Source: DATKZS01 sp035527835 [NCBI: bacterium] (GTDB lineage: Bacteria; RBG-13-61-14). From it: a DNA stretch of 34,015 nucleotides. The notes beneath the pieces are model-generated. The model was not told where the DNA came from and did not search any database. It saw nothing but the letters and a program-made list of their open reading frames with translations. The DNA lies in assembly GCA_035527835.1 (NCBI GenBank), contig DATKZS010000061.1, forward strand, positions 1 to 34,015, given 5' to 3'. This document shows positions 7,232-15,033 of this stretch, in pieces; position 1 is the stretch's first letter, and every line of letters starts with the position of its first letter. The translations under genes were made by a program, and so were the position numbers.

Positions 7232-8217
7232 TTTCCGTGATCATCCCGGCGCGCGATTCCGAGGCCGTGATCGCTCCCTGCCTGGAATCGCTCCTGGCCC
7301 AGACGCGCAAACCGGATGAGATCATCGTCGTGGATGACGCCTCCACCGACCGCACCGCGCAAAAGGTGAGAACGGACTATCCCGCCGTGCGCCTCGTCAC
7401 TCTTGATATGAGCCTGGGCTTCGCCGGCGCCTGCATCGCGGGCCTTGCCGCGTCCACCGGCCAATGGATCGCGCTCGTGAACTCCGACGTCGAGGCGCAC
7501 CCGTCATGGCTCGATGAGTTGATGGTTGCGGCCGGGCAGGGGCCGCGCGTCGGCATGATCGCGTCCCGCGTGCTCCTGGCCGACCCGCCCGGAGCGGTTG
7601 ACTCGCTGGGACTCATGATCAAGCGCAGCGGCATGGCGCTTTTGAGGGGCCACGGCGAGCCCGACCGGCCCGATGACTCGCTGCCCCGCTTCGAGGAGGT
7701 CTTCGGCCCCGCCGGCTCCGCCGCGCTCTATAAAAAGGAGATGCTCGACGACGCCGGCTTCTTCGCGCCGGATTTCGCGAACTACTACGAGGACGTGGAC
7801 CTGGCATTCCGCGCCCGCTGGAAGGGATGGACCTGCATCCTGGCGAACCGCGCCCGCGCCGTCCATCGCCACTCCTACACCATGGACCGCATCAACATCA
7901 ACAAGCGCTACTTCCTGCAAAGGAACCGCCTCCGCGTCATCCTCCGCAACTGGCCCCTCGCCTGGATCATGCTCGACTCGCCCCTCGTCGCGGCCTATGA
8001 CCTTGCCTCCATCGCCCTGGCTTTGGGCGAGGGCAACGTCAGGGGCCCGATCCAGGCTCGGCTCGACCTGTTGAGGTCGCTCTCCCGCGACCTCGCGGCC
8101 CGGCGCGGGATCATGCGGCCGGGCCGGTTCCCGGCTGAACCGCTCCAGCGCTGGCTCACAACCGACCACGCGCCGGCCCCGGAGCCGGCTCCCGGCCGGG
8201 AAGGAGCAGGGCCATGA
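7219..8217 (+). CDS. second GT2-family glycosyltransferase
   Basis: A 332-residue paralogue of the preceding enzyme. ISVIIPARDSEAVI, then IVVDDASTDRTAQ, SLGFAGACIAG, the metal site LVNSDVEAH, GPAGSAALYKKEMLDDAGFF and YYEDVDLAFRARWKGW occur in the expected order and spacing. RYFLQRNRLRVILRNWP and a hydrophobic segment parallel the C-terminal part of its neighbour, showing that the two arose by duplication or are close relatives. The start overlaps the preceding gene by 13 bases (GGGAGGGATCGAGGCC before the ATG gives a GGAGG ribosome site), and its TGA overlaps the next ATG by four bases. The two enzymes likely add successive sugars to one lipid- or polymer-linked glycan. Confidence 0.9.
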   Translation: MAALISVIIPARDSEAVIAPCLESLLAQTRKPDEIIVVDDASTDRTAQKVRTDYPAVRLVTLDMSLGFAGACIAGLAASTGQWIALVNSDVEAHPSWLDELMVAAGQGPRVGMIASRVLLADPPGAVDSLGLMIKRSGMALLRGHGEPDRPDDSLPRFEEVFGPAGSAALYKKEMLDDAGFFAPDFANYYEDVDLAFRARWKGWTCILANRARAVHRHSYTMDRININKRYFLQRNRLRVILRNWPLAWIMLDSPLVAAYDLASIALALGEGNVRGPIQARLDLLRSLSRDLAARRGIMRPGRFPAEPLQRWLTTDHAPAPEPAPGREGAGP

Positions 8218-9791
8218 CCACGCGCAACCGCCTCTCCCTGCTCGCCATCATCCTGTTCCTCTTCTGCCTGGGATCGCTCGTGCTGCTCCCCGTGCCCTTC
8301 ACCCGCGACCAGGGCATTTACGCCTACAACGCCTGGCGCTGGCTCGACGGCGGCATGTTCTACCGCGACAGCTTCGGCCACAAAGGGCCGCTCCTCTATC
8401 TGATCTACGCCGCGGCGCTCAAGCTTTCGAGCGGCGCCATGTGGGGACCGAACCTGGCTGACATTCTCGCCCGCGCCGCCGCCATCATCTTTGTTTACGC
8501 CGCCGGCCGGCAACTGCTTTCCGGCCGCGCCGCCCTGCTCGCGGCCCTGTTCACCGCGCTGCCGCTCTTCGGCGTGTTCAACTCCTGCTGGTGGAACGCT
8601 CAGGCCGAGACCTTTATGCTCCCGCTCATGGCCTGCTCCGCCTGGCTTGTCGCCTGGAACCGGGAGCGGCTCCGGCTGCCCCTCATTCTGGCCGCCGGCT
8701 TGATCGCGGCCCAGGCCGTGGCCATCAAGCCCACCGCCGCGGCCCATGCCCTCTTTCTTTTCTGCTGGCTTCTCGTCCCGGGGCCGCGGGAAACGGAGGG
8801 CGGCCGCTGGAAAGCGCCGGCGGCATTCGCGGCGGGCGGACTGATCGGCATCAGCGGATGGCTCGTCTATCTTGCGGCCCGGGGAGCGCTGGGGCCGATG
8901 TGGGAGTTCCTGATCGTCTTTAATTCATTCCACGCCGAGTCGCGCGTCCTCGGTACGGAGCTGTGGAGCCTGGCACAGCGCGGCTTCTGGCCCATCTTCA
9001 ATCTCCTCCCGGTACTTGCCCTGTTCCTGCTGTTTCGCCGACAAGGGGAGGGCCGCCGCGCGGCCGCCTTTACGCTCGGATGGTTCGCGGCCAGCGTCCT
9101 CCAGATCGGGCTCCAGTTCAAGTTCTTTCTCTATCACTGGCTCGTGCTCATCCCGCCCATGGCCCTGGCCGCCGGCGCGGGATTGGACACCATCAGCGGC
9201 GCGGCGTCCCGCTGGTTCGGCCGATGGACCGGACGCGCCATCCTGGCCATCGTCGCGGCCTGGTTCATTTTCGTGTTCGGCCGATGCTGGATCCTGGTGG
9301 AGGAGAGCTACCAGACCCGCGAGTACCTGCTCCACCGCATCACCCTGGCCCAGTATTACGCCCGCTTCAATGCCGGAGACGCCTTCGGCAAGGGCGATTT
9401 CAACATGCTCGCCTCCGCCGCCGCCGCGGATTACGTCCGGAAAAACACGCCACCCGAGGCCCGCGTCCTCGTCTTCGGCTACGAGCCCATCGTCAACGTG
9501 CTCTCGGCAAGGCCCGCGCCCGGACGCTTCGAGATTGATTATCCCCTCACCTTCACGCCCCCCTCCGCCCGCGCCCGGCGATACCGCGACCAGTGGCGCG
9601 CCCAGTTCATGGCCGACCTCCATAAAACCCCGCCCGCGCTCGTCATCCTGTTGGACAACGACATAAACTCACTCGAACTAAAAACCTCCATCGAGCAGGC
9701 CCAGGAGTTCACCGAGTTCCGGAAATGGCTGAACCTGAATTACAAGGAAGGCGCGGTCATCGAGGACTTCCATTTTTATAGCAAAAAGTAA
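8214..9791 (+). CDS. GT39/ArnT-type membrane glycosyltransferase
   Basis: A 525-residue polytopic protein of the GT-C superfamily (PMT/ArnT/RgtA-like), which moves sugars from polyprenyl-phosphate donors on the outer face of the inner membrane. After the first helix (7-28) comes the diagnostic luminal acidic motif TRDQGIYAYNAWRWLDGG (30-47) and FGHKGPLLYLIYA, equivalent to the D/E-QG..Y and KGP motifs of the family. About ten more helices follow, then a soluble C-terminal region of roughly 130 residues (from ITLAQYYARFNAGD) with VLVFGYEPIVNVLS and a final IEDFHFYSKK. It starts at an ATGA overlap with the upstream GT2 gene and ends at the hairpin 9804-9899. Together the three genes look like an operon that builds and attaches a surface glycan. 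Confidence 0.88.
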   Translation: MTTRNRLSLLAIILFLFCLGSLVLLPVPFTRDQGIYAYNAWRWLDGGMFYRDSFGHKGPLLYLIYAAALKLSSGAMWGPNLADILARAAAIIFVYAAGRQLLSGRAALLAALFTALPLFGVFNSCWWNAQAETFMLPLMACSAWLVAWNRERLRLPLILAAGLIAAQAVAIKPTAAAHALFLFCWLLVPGPRETEGGRWKAPAAFAAGGLIGISGWLVYLAARGALGPMWEFLIVFNSFHAESRVLGTELWSLAQRGFWPIFNLLPVLALFLLFRRQGEGRRAAAFTLGWFAASVLQIGLQFKFFLYHWLVLIPPMALAAGAGLDTISGAASRWFGRWTGRAILAIVAAWFIFVFGRCWILVEESYQTREYLLHRITLAQYYARFNAGDAFGKGDFNMLASAAAADYVRKNTPPEARVLVFGYEPIVNVLSARPAPGRFEIDYPLTFTPPSARARRYRDQWRAQFMADLHKTPPALVILLDNDINSLELKTSIEQAQEFTEFRKWLNLNYKEGAVIEDFHFYSKK

Positions 9792-9803
9792 GGAGATGGA
9801 AAG

Positions 9804-9899
9804 GAAGATTTACCGTCAAGCCAAGACCGCCAAGAATAAAAAATAAAAATCTCTTCTCTTTCTTTCTTGGCGGTCTTGGCGTCTTGGCGGTCAATCTTC
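9804..9899. repeat. GCCAAGA-unit inverted repeat, copy 2, likely bidirectional terminator
   Basis: The left arm at 9804-9836 (GAAGATTTACCG... ACCGCCAAGAA) pairs with the right arm at 9864-9899 (TTCTTGGCGGTCTTGG... AATCTTC). The outermost GAAGATT/AATCTTC pair extends the hairpin beyond the repeated unit. The right arm covers the last codons and TGA of the dual-OB-like gene (stop at 9891-9893). The element separates two convergent operons and likely stops transcription from both. Confidence 0.75.
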
Positions 9900-10556
9900 G
9901 CTTGAGACCTCCGGCGCCGCGACGATGCCGGCCACCAGCTTGTAGCAGCAGTCGTCCTTGAACGGCCGGCCCAGGCTTACCGTGAACATCAGCCTGCCGT
10001 CCGCGATCCCGCCTATCCGTCCCCCGCTTTTCTTGATGCGCTCTTCCCAGATTATGTCGGTCACGGAGAGGTCGTACCTTGCGCCTTTTAGATTGAACTT
10101 GACGCGGGCCTGCTTGCGGTCGTTCACGTACCACTCCTGGACGGCTTGCGGGACGATCAATTCAAGAGAGCGCTTGCGGGAAGAGCGGCAGATGCGGTCG
10201 CGGGGCACGCGGTCGTCGCGGCTCCCGAACAGGTAAGGTCCGGCCGAGAGGGCGAAGGAAAGGACGCTGAGCATGGCCGGCGGCGCCGGGCGCTTGAGCA
10301 GTTGCCAGGGCTGGCCCGAGATGGCCCAGTTTTCCGGCTGCAGCGGGTCGGGCGCGGGCCGGCTGCACTCGATGGAGATAAGATCGAGCAGCCTGGGCTC
10401 GGAGCCGTCATCGAGCCGGTAGTGCTCGCGTTGCAGCGGGCCGCCGTCGGCCGTCACCGGCCTGATCCAGCCCTGCCCGTCGGCGCGCAGCCCCGCGATG
10501 CAGCGGCCGCCGTGCTTGCGGGAGTGCGCCAGGCATATCATGAAAAAGCGCGGCAT
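9891..10556 (-). CDS. dual-OB-domain-like protein of a DUF488 operon
   Basis: A 221-residue soluble protein. The opening FMICLAHSRKHGGRCIAGL with GWIRPVTADGGPL (30-42) and the later LLDLISIECSRPAPDPLQPENW matches what I recall as the dual-OB-fold domain family (CLANSRK..GRCIAG, ..GWIRPV.., QPEN), a domain found beside DUF488 genes. That match is from memory and should be tested. The second half (PQAVQEWYVNDRKQARVKFNLKGARYDLSVTDIIWEERI and LFTVSLGRPFKDDCCYKLVAGIV) reads as a second small beta-barrel. OB folds generally bind single-stranded nucleic acid or oligomeric ligands, so a nucleic-acid role is plausible but inferred. It begins 16 bases after the second DUF488 gene with an AGGT site, so all three genes are probably one transcript. 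The alternative is simply an uncharacterised conserved protein. Confidence 0.75.
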   Translation of the reverse strand: MPRFFMICLAHSRKHGGRCIAGLRADGQGWIRPVTADGGPLQREHYRLDDGSEPRLLDLISIECSRPAPDPLQPENWAISGQPWQLLKRPAPPAMLSVLSFALSAGPYLFGSRDDRVPRDRICRSSRKRSLELIVPQAVQEWYVNDRKQARVKFNLKGARYDLSVTDIIWEERIKKSGGRIGGIADGRLMFTVSLGRPFKDDCCYKLVAGIVAAPEVSSED

Positions 10557-10572
10557 GTTATCGGACCTGGTT

Positions 10573-11010
10573 TTAAAGGTGGATTATTTTCACCCCGCCC
10601 CACTTTTCGGCCAGGTATTCGGCGGCAATGCGGCGGTGGCACTTGTCGGGCTCGGCCTCGCTGCAGAGCAGCGCCGCGGGCACGGAGAAGAGCTTCCGGT
10701 CAATCGTTGATTCGACCCGCCGCTCTTTGAGGAGCTTTGTAAACATGCGCTCGTAATCTTCCCACTTGATCTTCTTGCCCTTGTAGCCTTTGAGAATTTC
10801 CTCGGTCGGCGCCAGCAGCGGCTCGTGCGCGTACTCCGCGCCCAGGATTTGCTTCAGGAAATAAGCCAGGTCGTCGCGCTTGGTGAACGCCGCGAGCTGC
10901 GAGGTGTTGTGCAACCGGATGTCAACCACCCGCCGGATCCCCGCCTTTTTCAGCGCTTCGAAAAATTCTTCGGCGCTTTTTTTCGTGAAGCCGATCGTGT
11001 GGATTTCCAT
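10573..11010 (-). CDS. DUF488 family protein (second of tandem pair)
   Basis: A 145-residue protein starting MEIHTIGFTKKSAEEFFEAL, with the DUF488 hallmarks: T-I-G-F/H near the start, RRVVDIRLHN (25-34) and the C-terminal CSEAEPDKCHRRIAAEYL, where two cysteines followed by HRR form the conserved possible metal or catalytic site. The ATG at 11010 lies 61 bases inside the end of the first DUF488 gene. GGAGG (in GGAGGAGGG) lies 10-14 bases upstream. The frame remains open upstream to 11175, but that part is only the antisense-like shadow of its neighbour. It differs from its partner in length and in the TIGFT start, so the two are distinct subfamilies rather than a recent duplication. The reaction is unknown. 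Neighbourhood suggests joint action with the dual-OB protein. Confidence 0.85.
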   Translation of the reverse strand: MEIHTIGFTKKSAEEFFEALKKAGIRRVVDIRLHNTSQLAAFTKRDDLAYFLKQILGAEYAHEPLLAPTEEILKGYKGKKIKWEDYERMFTKLLKERRVESTIDRKLFSVPAALLCSEAEPDKCHRRIAAEYLAEKWGGVKIIHL

Positions 11011-11558
11011 TCTTGGCCCTCCTCCTTCGGGAACAGCGTCATCTGCCGGTCCCTCTCCGCTTCCTCGCGCTTGAGCTCGTCTTCGCACGTGACCACGCCA
11101 TCGCCCAAAATGTGCCGCACCTCCACGCCGCTGTCGGAAAGCACGCGGCCGACCAGCAGCCGCCGGTGGCAGCACCTCGGGTCATCCTCGCCGCACATGA
11201 TCGCGGTCCGGACTTGCTTGATCTTCTCCATCAGCGCGGCGATCCCATCTCGGAACGCGCGCGACCCCGCGATCTTGCCGTAATCCACGTGGCCGGACCG
11301 GTCGTAAAACTCTTCCCCCTCCGGCATTCCTCCCAGCGCTTGCCCCATGAACAGATAATCAATCCCCCGCTCCGGGAGGACAAGCTCCAGCTCGCGCCGG
11401 TTGAAGTGCGGCGTGTATTTGGAATAAGGCTGCGACCGCACGTCCACCACCAGCTTGATCCCGTGCGCGTCGAGCAGCTCCACGAACCTCGCGAGCCCGT
11501 GGTTCGAGTGGCCCACGGTGAAGATCACCAGGCCTTTTTCCGATGCTTGCCTCTTCAT
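10950..11558 (-). CDS. DUF488 family protein (first of tandem pair)
   Basis: A 202-residue protein with the standard DUF488 layout: IFTVGHSNHGLARFVELL (12-29), LVVDVRSQPYSKYTPHFNR with the conserved D-x-R-x-x-P-x-S, then YLFMGQALGGMPEG and the C-terminal AIMCGEDDPRCCHRRLL, in which Cys-x(6)-C-C-H-R-R forms a likely metal or catalytic cluster. After residue 150 a charged tail (CEDELKREEAERDRQMTLFPKEEG) runs into the overlap with the next gene. The ATG at 11558 has no ribosome site, but the -10 box at 11568 places transcription start within about 3-4 bases of it, suggesting a leaderless message. It heads the three-gene operon ending at 9891. Confidence 0.87.
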   Translation of the reverse strand: MKRQASEKGLVIFTVGHSNHGLARFVELLDAHGIKLVVDVRSQPYSKYTPHFNRRELELVLPERGIDYLFMGQALGGMPEGEEFYDRSGHVDYGKIAGSRAFRDGIAALMEKIKQVRTAIMCGEDDPRCCHRRLLVGRVLSDSGVEVRHILGDGVVTCEDELKREEAERDRQMTLFPKEEGQEWKSTRSASRKKAPKNFSKR

Positions 11559-11567
11559 ATTGAAAAG

Positions 11568-11596
11568 AATTTATCACGCGCGCCGCGCCACTTCAA
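11568..11596 (-). promoter_or_regulatory. promoter of the DUF488/dual-OB operon
   Basis: On the minus strand TTGAAG (11591-11596), 17 bp, then TAAATT (11568-11573). The predicted start near 11561-11562 is only 3-4 bases before the ATG at 11558, so the first gene would be nearly leaderless. Confidence 0.5.
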
Positions 11597-11698
11597 GGAG
11601 CGCGGCCGGGAGATGTAACGGAAGCGGCTCCGCCGCCGCGGGATCGCCGGCCGCAAGAGGGTGCCAAAGCGCGGCGAGGCCTGATGGGCCCCGCGCCT

Positions 11699-13615
11699 TC
11701 AGGGCTTGGTATAGTGGAGCTGGTCAACGGGCAGGCCCTGCTCGTCGTAGGCGAAGAAATCCATCGAGTCCTCCGTAACGTCAACCCGGATGAAGCCGTA
11801 GCCTACGTGATATGTCACATCGTAGGGGTTCAGCACGGTATCGGGCGCCCAGTCGCGCAAGTCGCCTCCGCCGCTCCCGCAGGTGATATAAACAATCCCG
11901 TTGACGTCGCTTCTCTCATAGACATGAATATGCCCGCTGAAGACCGCGTCCACGCCATTTTGCGCGAACACGGGGACCAGATAATCGCCGTCGTGGGAAT
12001 AGACATGGGGGAAGCCGGTGACCGGCGGGTAATGCAGGAAGACGACGGTGAACTTTCGGCCGGGGTCCTGGCCCGCCGCGGCGAGGTCGGCCACCAGCCA
12101 GTCGTACTCCGGATACCCCGGACTGAGGGGCAGGTTGACATTCAGGGAAATGAAATGACAGGGTCCGTAATCAAATGAATAAGCATGGCCCCGGACTTCG
12201 GGAGGCGCCTGGTCCAGCGAATCGGCGGGGAAGTAGCGCGCGAAGGAATCGTCGAAGCCGGGGGCATCGTGGTTTCCGGGCGCGGGAAAGATGGGGACAT
12301 TTTTCAAAAGCGGGGCCTCGATGCTGAAAAAATCGAGCCAATCTTCGGATACGCTGCGCTGGATCAGGTCGCCCGCGTGCAGCAGGAACCGGATCGGCTG
12401 CCCGCGCATCCGTTCGATCAAAGCGGCGTGAGCATCGTGGCCTTTCTGGGTGTCGCTGAGCACTCCGAAGGAGAAGGAAGCAAGGTCGCGGCCGGCGGTG
12501 AAGAAAGGCTCGGGCAGGGTCGGCGCATCCACGGCGATGATCCGGTAATAATATTTATTGTCCGGTTCCAGGCCGGAGATTTCCACGCGGTGGAAGAAGG
12601 AATCAAAATAAAGCGGGCTCACCCAGTCCCAGCCGTACATATGATTGCGCTCAACCTCGCCTCCGGCCACATGATCGCATAAGGGGGTCGGACCGTATGC
12701 CACGAAGCTTCTCGACTCGTGGTCGGTCTCCCACGAGACGGTAATGGAATCTTCCCTCGCCCGCGCCAGGAAGGGGCGGATTCGGAAGCCGGCCTCCCGG
12801 TCGCTCGGCGACGGCGGGATTGCCAGCACCGTCCCCGCGACCGTGAAAGGCTCGGCCGTGGCAAGTTGAAATACCACGGCTACGGTCCACTGGGAAGGCT
12901 GCCCGAACGCTTCCATGGCCCGGCGAGTCGAGAAGAAGCCGCCGTACGAATAATACGGAGCGTCGCCGGCCTCGGGATCGAGGCCGTCGTAATCAATTAC
13001 GTTCACTCCCGGATCGGACACCGCATCAATCTCCGCGCGGACATCGAGCAGGTCGAGCGGTACCTGGGTCCCCTCCAGCGTGAGGCCGACGTAGACAGTG
13101 TCTCCTTGGAAAAGAAACGGCGTTGGAGAATAAAGCGATGCCGCGAGCCCGATCGAGTAAGCGTCCAGCACGTCCACGGAGGAAAGGGCGACCGTCTGGA
13201 TAGCGGGATCAATTTGCAGGGAGAAGCCCATCACCGCCACGGGTCCGGCGGGCGGACCATATTCTGGCGGCACGAAATAGAACGGATCGGGCGAGATGAC
13301 CTCGTATCCCGAGGCCCGGATATGGATCCGCCCGGTTTCCCGGCCGGAGCAGGCCAGGGCTTTCCATCCTCCGGGCGCGGACCGCATGTCGCGCACGCTC
13401 CCGATATTGGCGGTGAGGTCCGGCGCCGGGGCCAGCCGGGACGGCGCATGGCCTTCGCGCTGGATTGAGAGGCTGATGCAGGAGAGGTTGTCGGCCTGGA
13501 CGTAGGAGGGCGAGCCGCTGACGTACAGCGCGGGCAGGTCCGTTTCCGCCGCCCGGCAGCCGGAGAGGATGATGATCAGTGCGGCCAGGGCCGCTCTCCG
13601 AAGGCGGATGCTCAT
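11699..13615 (-). CDS. lipoprotein metallophosphoesterase, purple-acid-phosphatase-like
   Basis: A 638-residue secreted protein. A basic start, a short hydrophobic helix and the lipobox LSGC (Cys20) mark it as a membrane-anchored lipoprotein. Residues 30-270 are beta-rich and unrecognised. About 275-375 resembles a purple-acid-phosphatase N-terminal/fibronectin III domain (ITVSWETDHESRSFVAYG, VEISGLEPDNKYYYRI). The calcineurin-like catalytic domain follows: SDTQ (Asp388), AGDL (Asp416), PGNHD (Asn448, His449), LHYPP (His528) and SGHIHVYER (His562, His564), a complete dinuclear metal set. The first motif is DTQ, with Gln where the D-x-H type has His. It likely cleaves phosphate esters outside the cytoplasm. 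It has its own promoter, 62 bases after the two-component cluster, and is probably monocistronic. Confidence 0.88.
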   Translation of the reverse strand: MSIRLRRAALAALIIILSGCRAAETDLPALYVSGSPSYVQADNLSCISLSIQREGHAPSRLAPAPDLTANIGSVRDMRSAPGGWKALACSGRETGRIHIRASGYEVISPDPFYFVPPEYGPPAGPVAVMGFSLQIDPAIQTVALSSVDVLDAYSIGLAASLYSPTPFLFQGDTVYVGLTLEGTQVPLDLLDVRAEIDAVSDPGVNVIDYDGLDPEAGDAPYYSYGGFFSTRRAMEAFGQPSQWTVAVVFQLATAEPFTVAGTVLAIPPSPSDREAGFRIRPFLARAREDSITVSWETDHESRSFVAYGPTPLCDHVAGGEVERNHMYGWDWVSPLYFDSFFHRVEISGLEPDNKYYYRIIAVDAPTLPEPFFTAGRDLASFSFGVLSDTQKGHDAHAALIERMRGQPIRFLLHAGDLIQRSVSEDWLDFFSIEAPLLKNVPIFPAPGNHDAPGFDDSFARYFPADSLDQAPPEVRGHAYSFDYGPCHFISLNVNLPLSPGYPEYDWLVADLAAAGQDPGRKFTVVFLHYPPVTGFPHVYSHDGDYLVPVFAQNGVDAVFSGHIHVYERSDVNGIVYITCGSGGGDLRDWAPDTVLNPYDVTYHVGYGFIRVDVTEDSMDFFAYDEQGLPVDQLHYTKP

Positions 13616-13622
13616 TGAGTTG

Positions 13623-13651
13623 ATATTAATCGGCGGCCGCGCCTATTGCAA
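13623..13651 (-). promoter_or_regulatory. promoter of the metallophosphoesterase gene
   Basis: On the minus strand TTGCAA (13646-13651), 17 bp, then TAATAT (13623-13628). Predicted transcription start near 13616-13617 almost coincides with the ATG at 13615, and no ribosome site is present, so a leaderless mRNA is suggested. Confidence 0.5.
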
Positions 13652-13677
13652 GGACGCGGCAATAAGTCGTTCCAGCC

Positions 13678-14103
13678 CTAGGCGCTCCTCGCCTGGCCCG
13701 CTCCGGGCTGGGCCTTGACGCCTCCCATCATCTCCGGGAACGCGCGGTGGAGCAGGTCGTCGAGGTATTCGAGGGGGAAGGGCTTGATCAGGAAATACTT
13801 GGCGCCCAGCGTCTTGGCCTCCTCCAGGATCTCGTCGCGGGGATAGGCGGACATGAAGATGACGGGGACGTTCTTGGTGCCCTCGTTGTTTTTGAGGGCC
13901 TTGAGCAGGGTCACGCCGTCGAGCTTGGGCATGCGGATGTCCGAGATGAGCAGGTCCGGGACCATGTACATGGAGAGGAGCAGGACCTCGAAGCCGTTGG
14001 CCAGGGTCTTGACCTCGAATCCCAGCTTGGAGAGGTACCGCTGCAGGCTGTAACGGATGGTCTGGTCGTCGTCCACCACAAAGATCATTTTTTTCGCTTC
14101 CAT
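13678..14103 (-). CDS. single-domain response regulator (CheY-like receiver)
   Basis: A 141-residue stand-alone receiver. The acidic pocket (DDD at 11-13), the phospho-acceptor Asp55 in LISDIRMP, Ser85 in FMSAY and Lys107 in LIKPFP are all present. A short Ala/Gly-rich tail follows residue 125. It has no output domain, so it probably works as a phosphate relay or by protein contact. It is the last gene of the six-gene cluster, seven bases after the REC-MshEN gene, and its likely donors are the two kinases encoded upstream. Confidence 0.92.
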   Translation of the reverse strand: MEAKKMIFVVDDDQTIRYSLQRYLSKLGFEVKTLANGFEVLLLSMYMVPDLLISDIRMPKLDGVTLLKALKNNEGTKNVPVIFMSAYPRDEILEEAKTLGAKYFLIKPFPLEYLDDLLHRAFPEMMGGVKAQPGAGQARSA

Positions 14104-14109
14104 GGCTTT

Positions 14110-15033
14110 TTACCTCGCGTCTTTGGTTGTCGCGGGACCGGCGGGCCCCCGCGCGCTTGTTTGCTCCGTCCCCGCCGCCGCCAATTGGTGCGGACCGGGG
14201 GCGTCGAACACGGCCATCGCCTCGTCCAGTTCCGGGGCGTTTCCCTTGTAGAATGTGACGGGAGCGTCGAGGAAAGCCTCGATCTCCCGCCTGGCCTCGT
14301 CGTTGAAAGGGTCGGCGATGACCACGTGCCATGTTCCGTCTTCACGGAACAGGGGCAGGCACTGGAATTTCCGGGCCAGCGCCGCGGGGAATTGCCGGAC
14401 GATCTCCGGATCGAGCATCTGGGCGTCGAGGTGGACGAAGGGGACGTCGAGGAAGCTGGCAAAAGCCCAGTCCATGTCGGCGTCGCTGATGGCGCCGGAT
14501 GCCAGGAGCGCGTCGCGAATCGAGCCGCGCTCGTCATTCATCCGCGCCCGGGCCTTTTCGAATTCCGGCTCGCTCACCCATCCCGGCTCGACCAGGATGG
14601 CGCGCATCATTTGCTCGGAGTTGACATGGTCCTTTCTGCGCAGCCGCGAGCGGAGCGCCGCCTTGGCCACGGTCCGGGCGAGCCGCCGGATGTCGTCAAA
14701 AGGCTTCAGGATCACGTCCACCGCCCCGAGCCGCCGGGTCTGCTCGATCATGATGTTGTCGGAATAGGCGGTCATGATCACGACCTCGGTCTTGGGCCAC
14801 ATCTCGCGCATGACCCGCATCAGGTCGAGTCCGCTCATGCCCGGCATTTTAAGGTCCAGCAGGGCGACGTGGAAGGCCTGGTTCTGGAGCTTGACCAGCG
14901 CTTCGGTTCCGCCGTCCGCGGTGTGAACCTCGAACCCGGCCTTGGACAGCGCCCGCTCGCACGCCATCCGCACGATGCCGGCGTCGTCCACGATCAGCAC
15001 GATGTTTTTATCTTCATGTCCTTGTTTGCTCAT
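14110..15033 (-). CDS. response regulator: receiver fused to MshEN-type domain
   Basis: A 307-residue protein. Residues 10-125 are a receiver (Asp16, Asp17, phospho-acceptor Asp60 in LLDLKMPGMSG, Thr88, Lys110 in ILKPF). Residues about 145-265 match the MshEN/GspE N-terminal domain of type II secretion and pilus ATPases: ILVEPGWVSEPEFEKA, then RGSIRDALLASGAISDADMDWA and FLDVPFVHL, later LARKFQCLPLF and VIADPFNDEARREIE. MshEN domains can bind cyclic di-GMP through such repeated L..G.I..... L motifs, but the usual RLGxxL is written RGSIRDAL here, so binding is uncertain. A disordered tail follows. The ATG overlaps the stop of the REC-kinase gene by four bases. It may link the phosphorelay to second-messenger or motility/secretion control. 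The fusion is seen in sequence; the role is inferred. Confidence 0.82.
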   Translation of the reverse strand: MSKQGHEDKNIVLIVDDAGIVRMACERALSKAGFEVHTADGGTEALVKLQNQAFHVALLDLKMPGMSGLDLMRVMREMWPKTEVVIMTAYSDNIMIEQTRRLGAVDVILKPFDDIRRLARTVAKAALRSRLRRKDHVNSEQMMRAILVEPGWVSEPEFEKARARMNDERGSIRDALLASGAISDADMDWAFASFLDVPFVHLDAQMLDPEIVRQFPAALARKFQCLPLFREDGTWHVVIADPFNDEARREIEAFLDAPVTFYKGNAPELDEAMAVFDAPGPHQLAAAGTEQTSARGPAGPATTKDAR

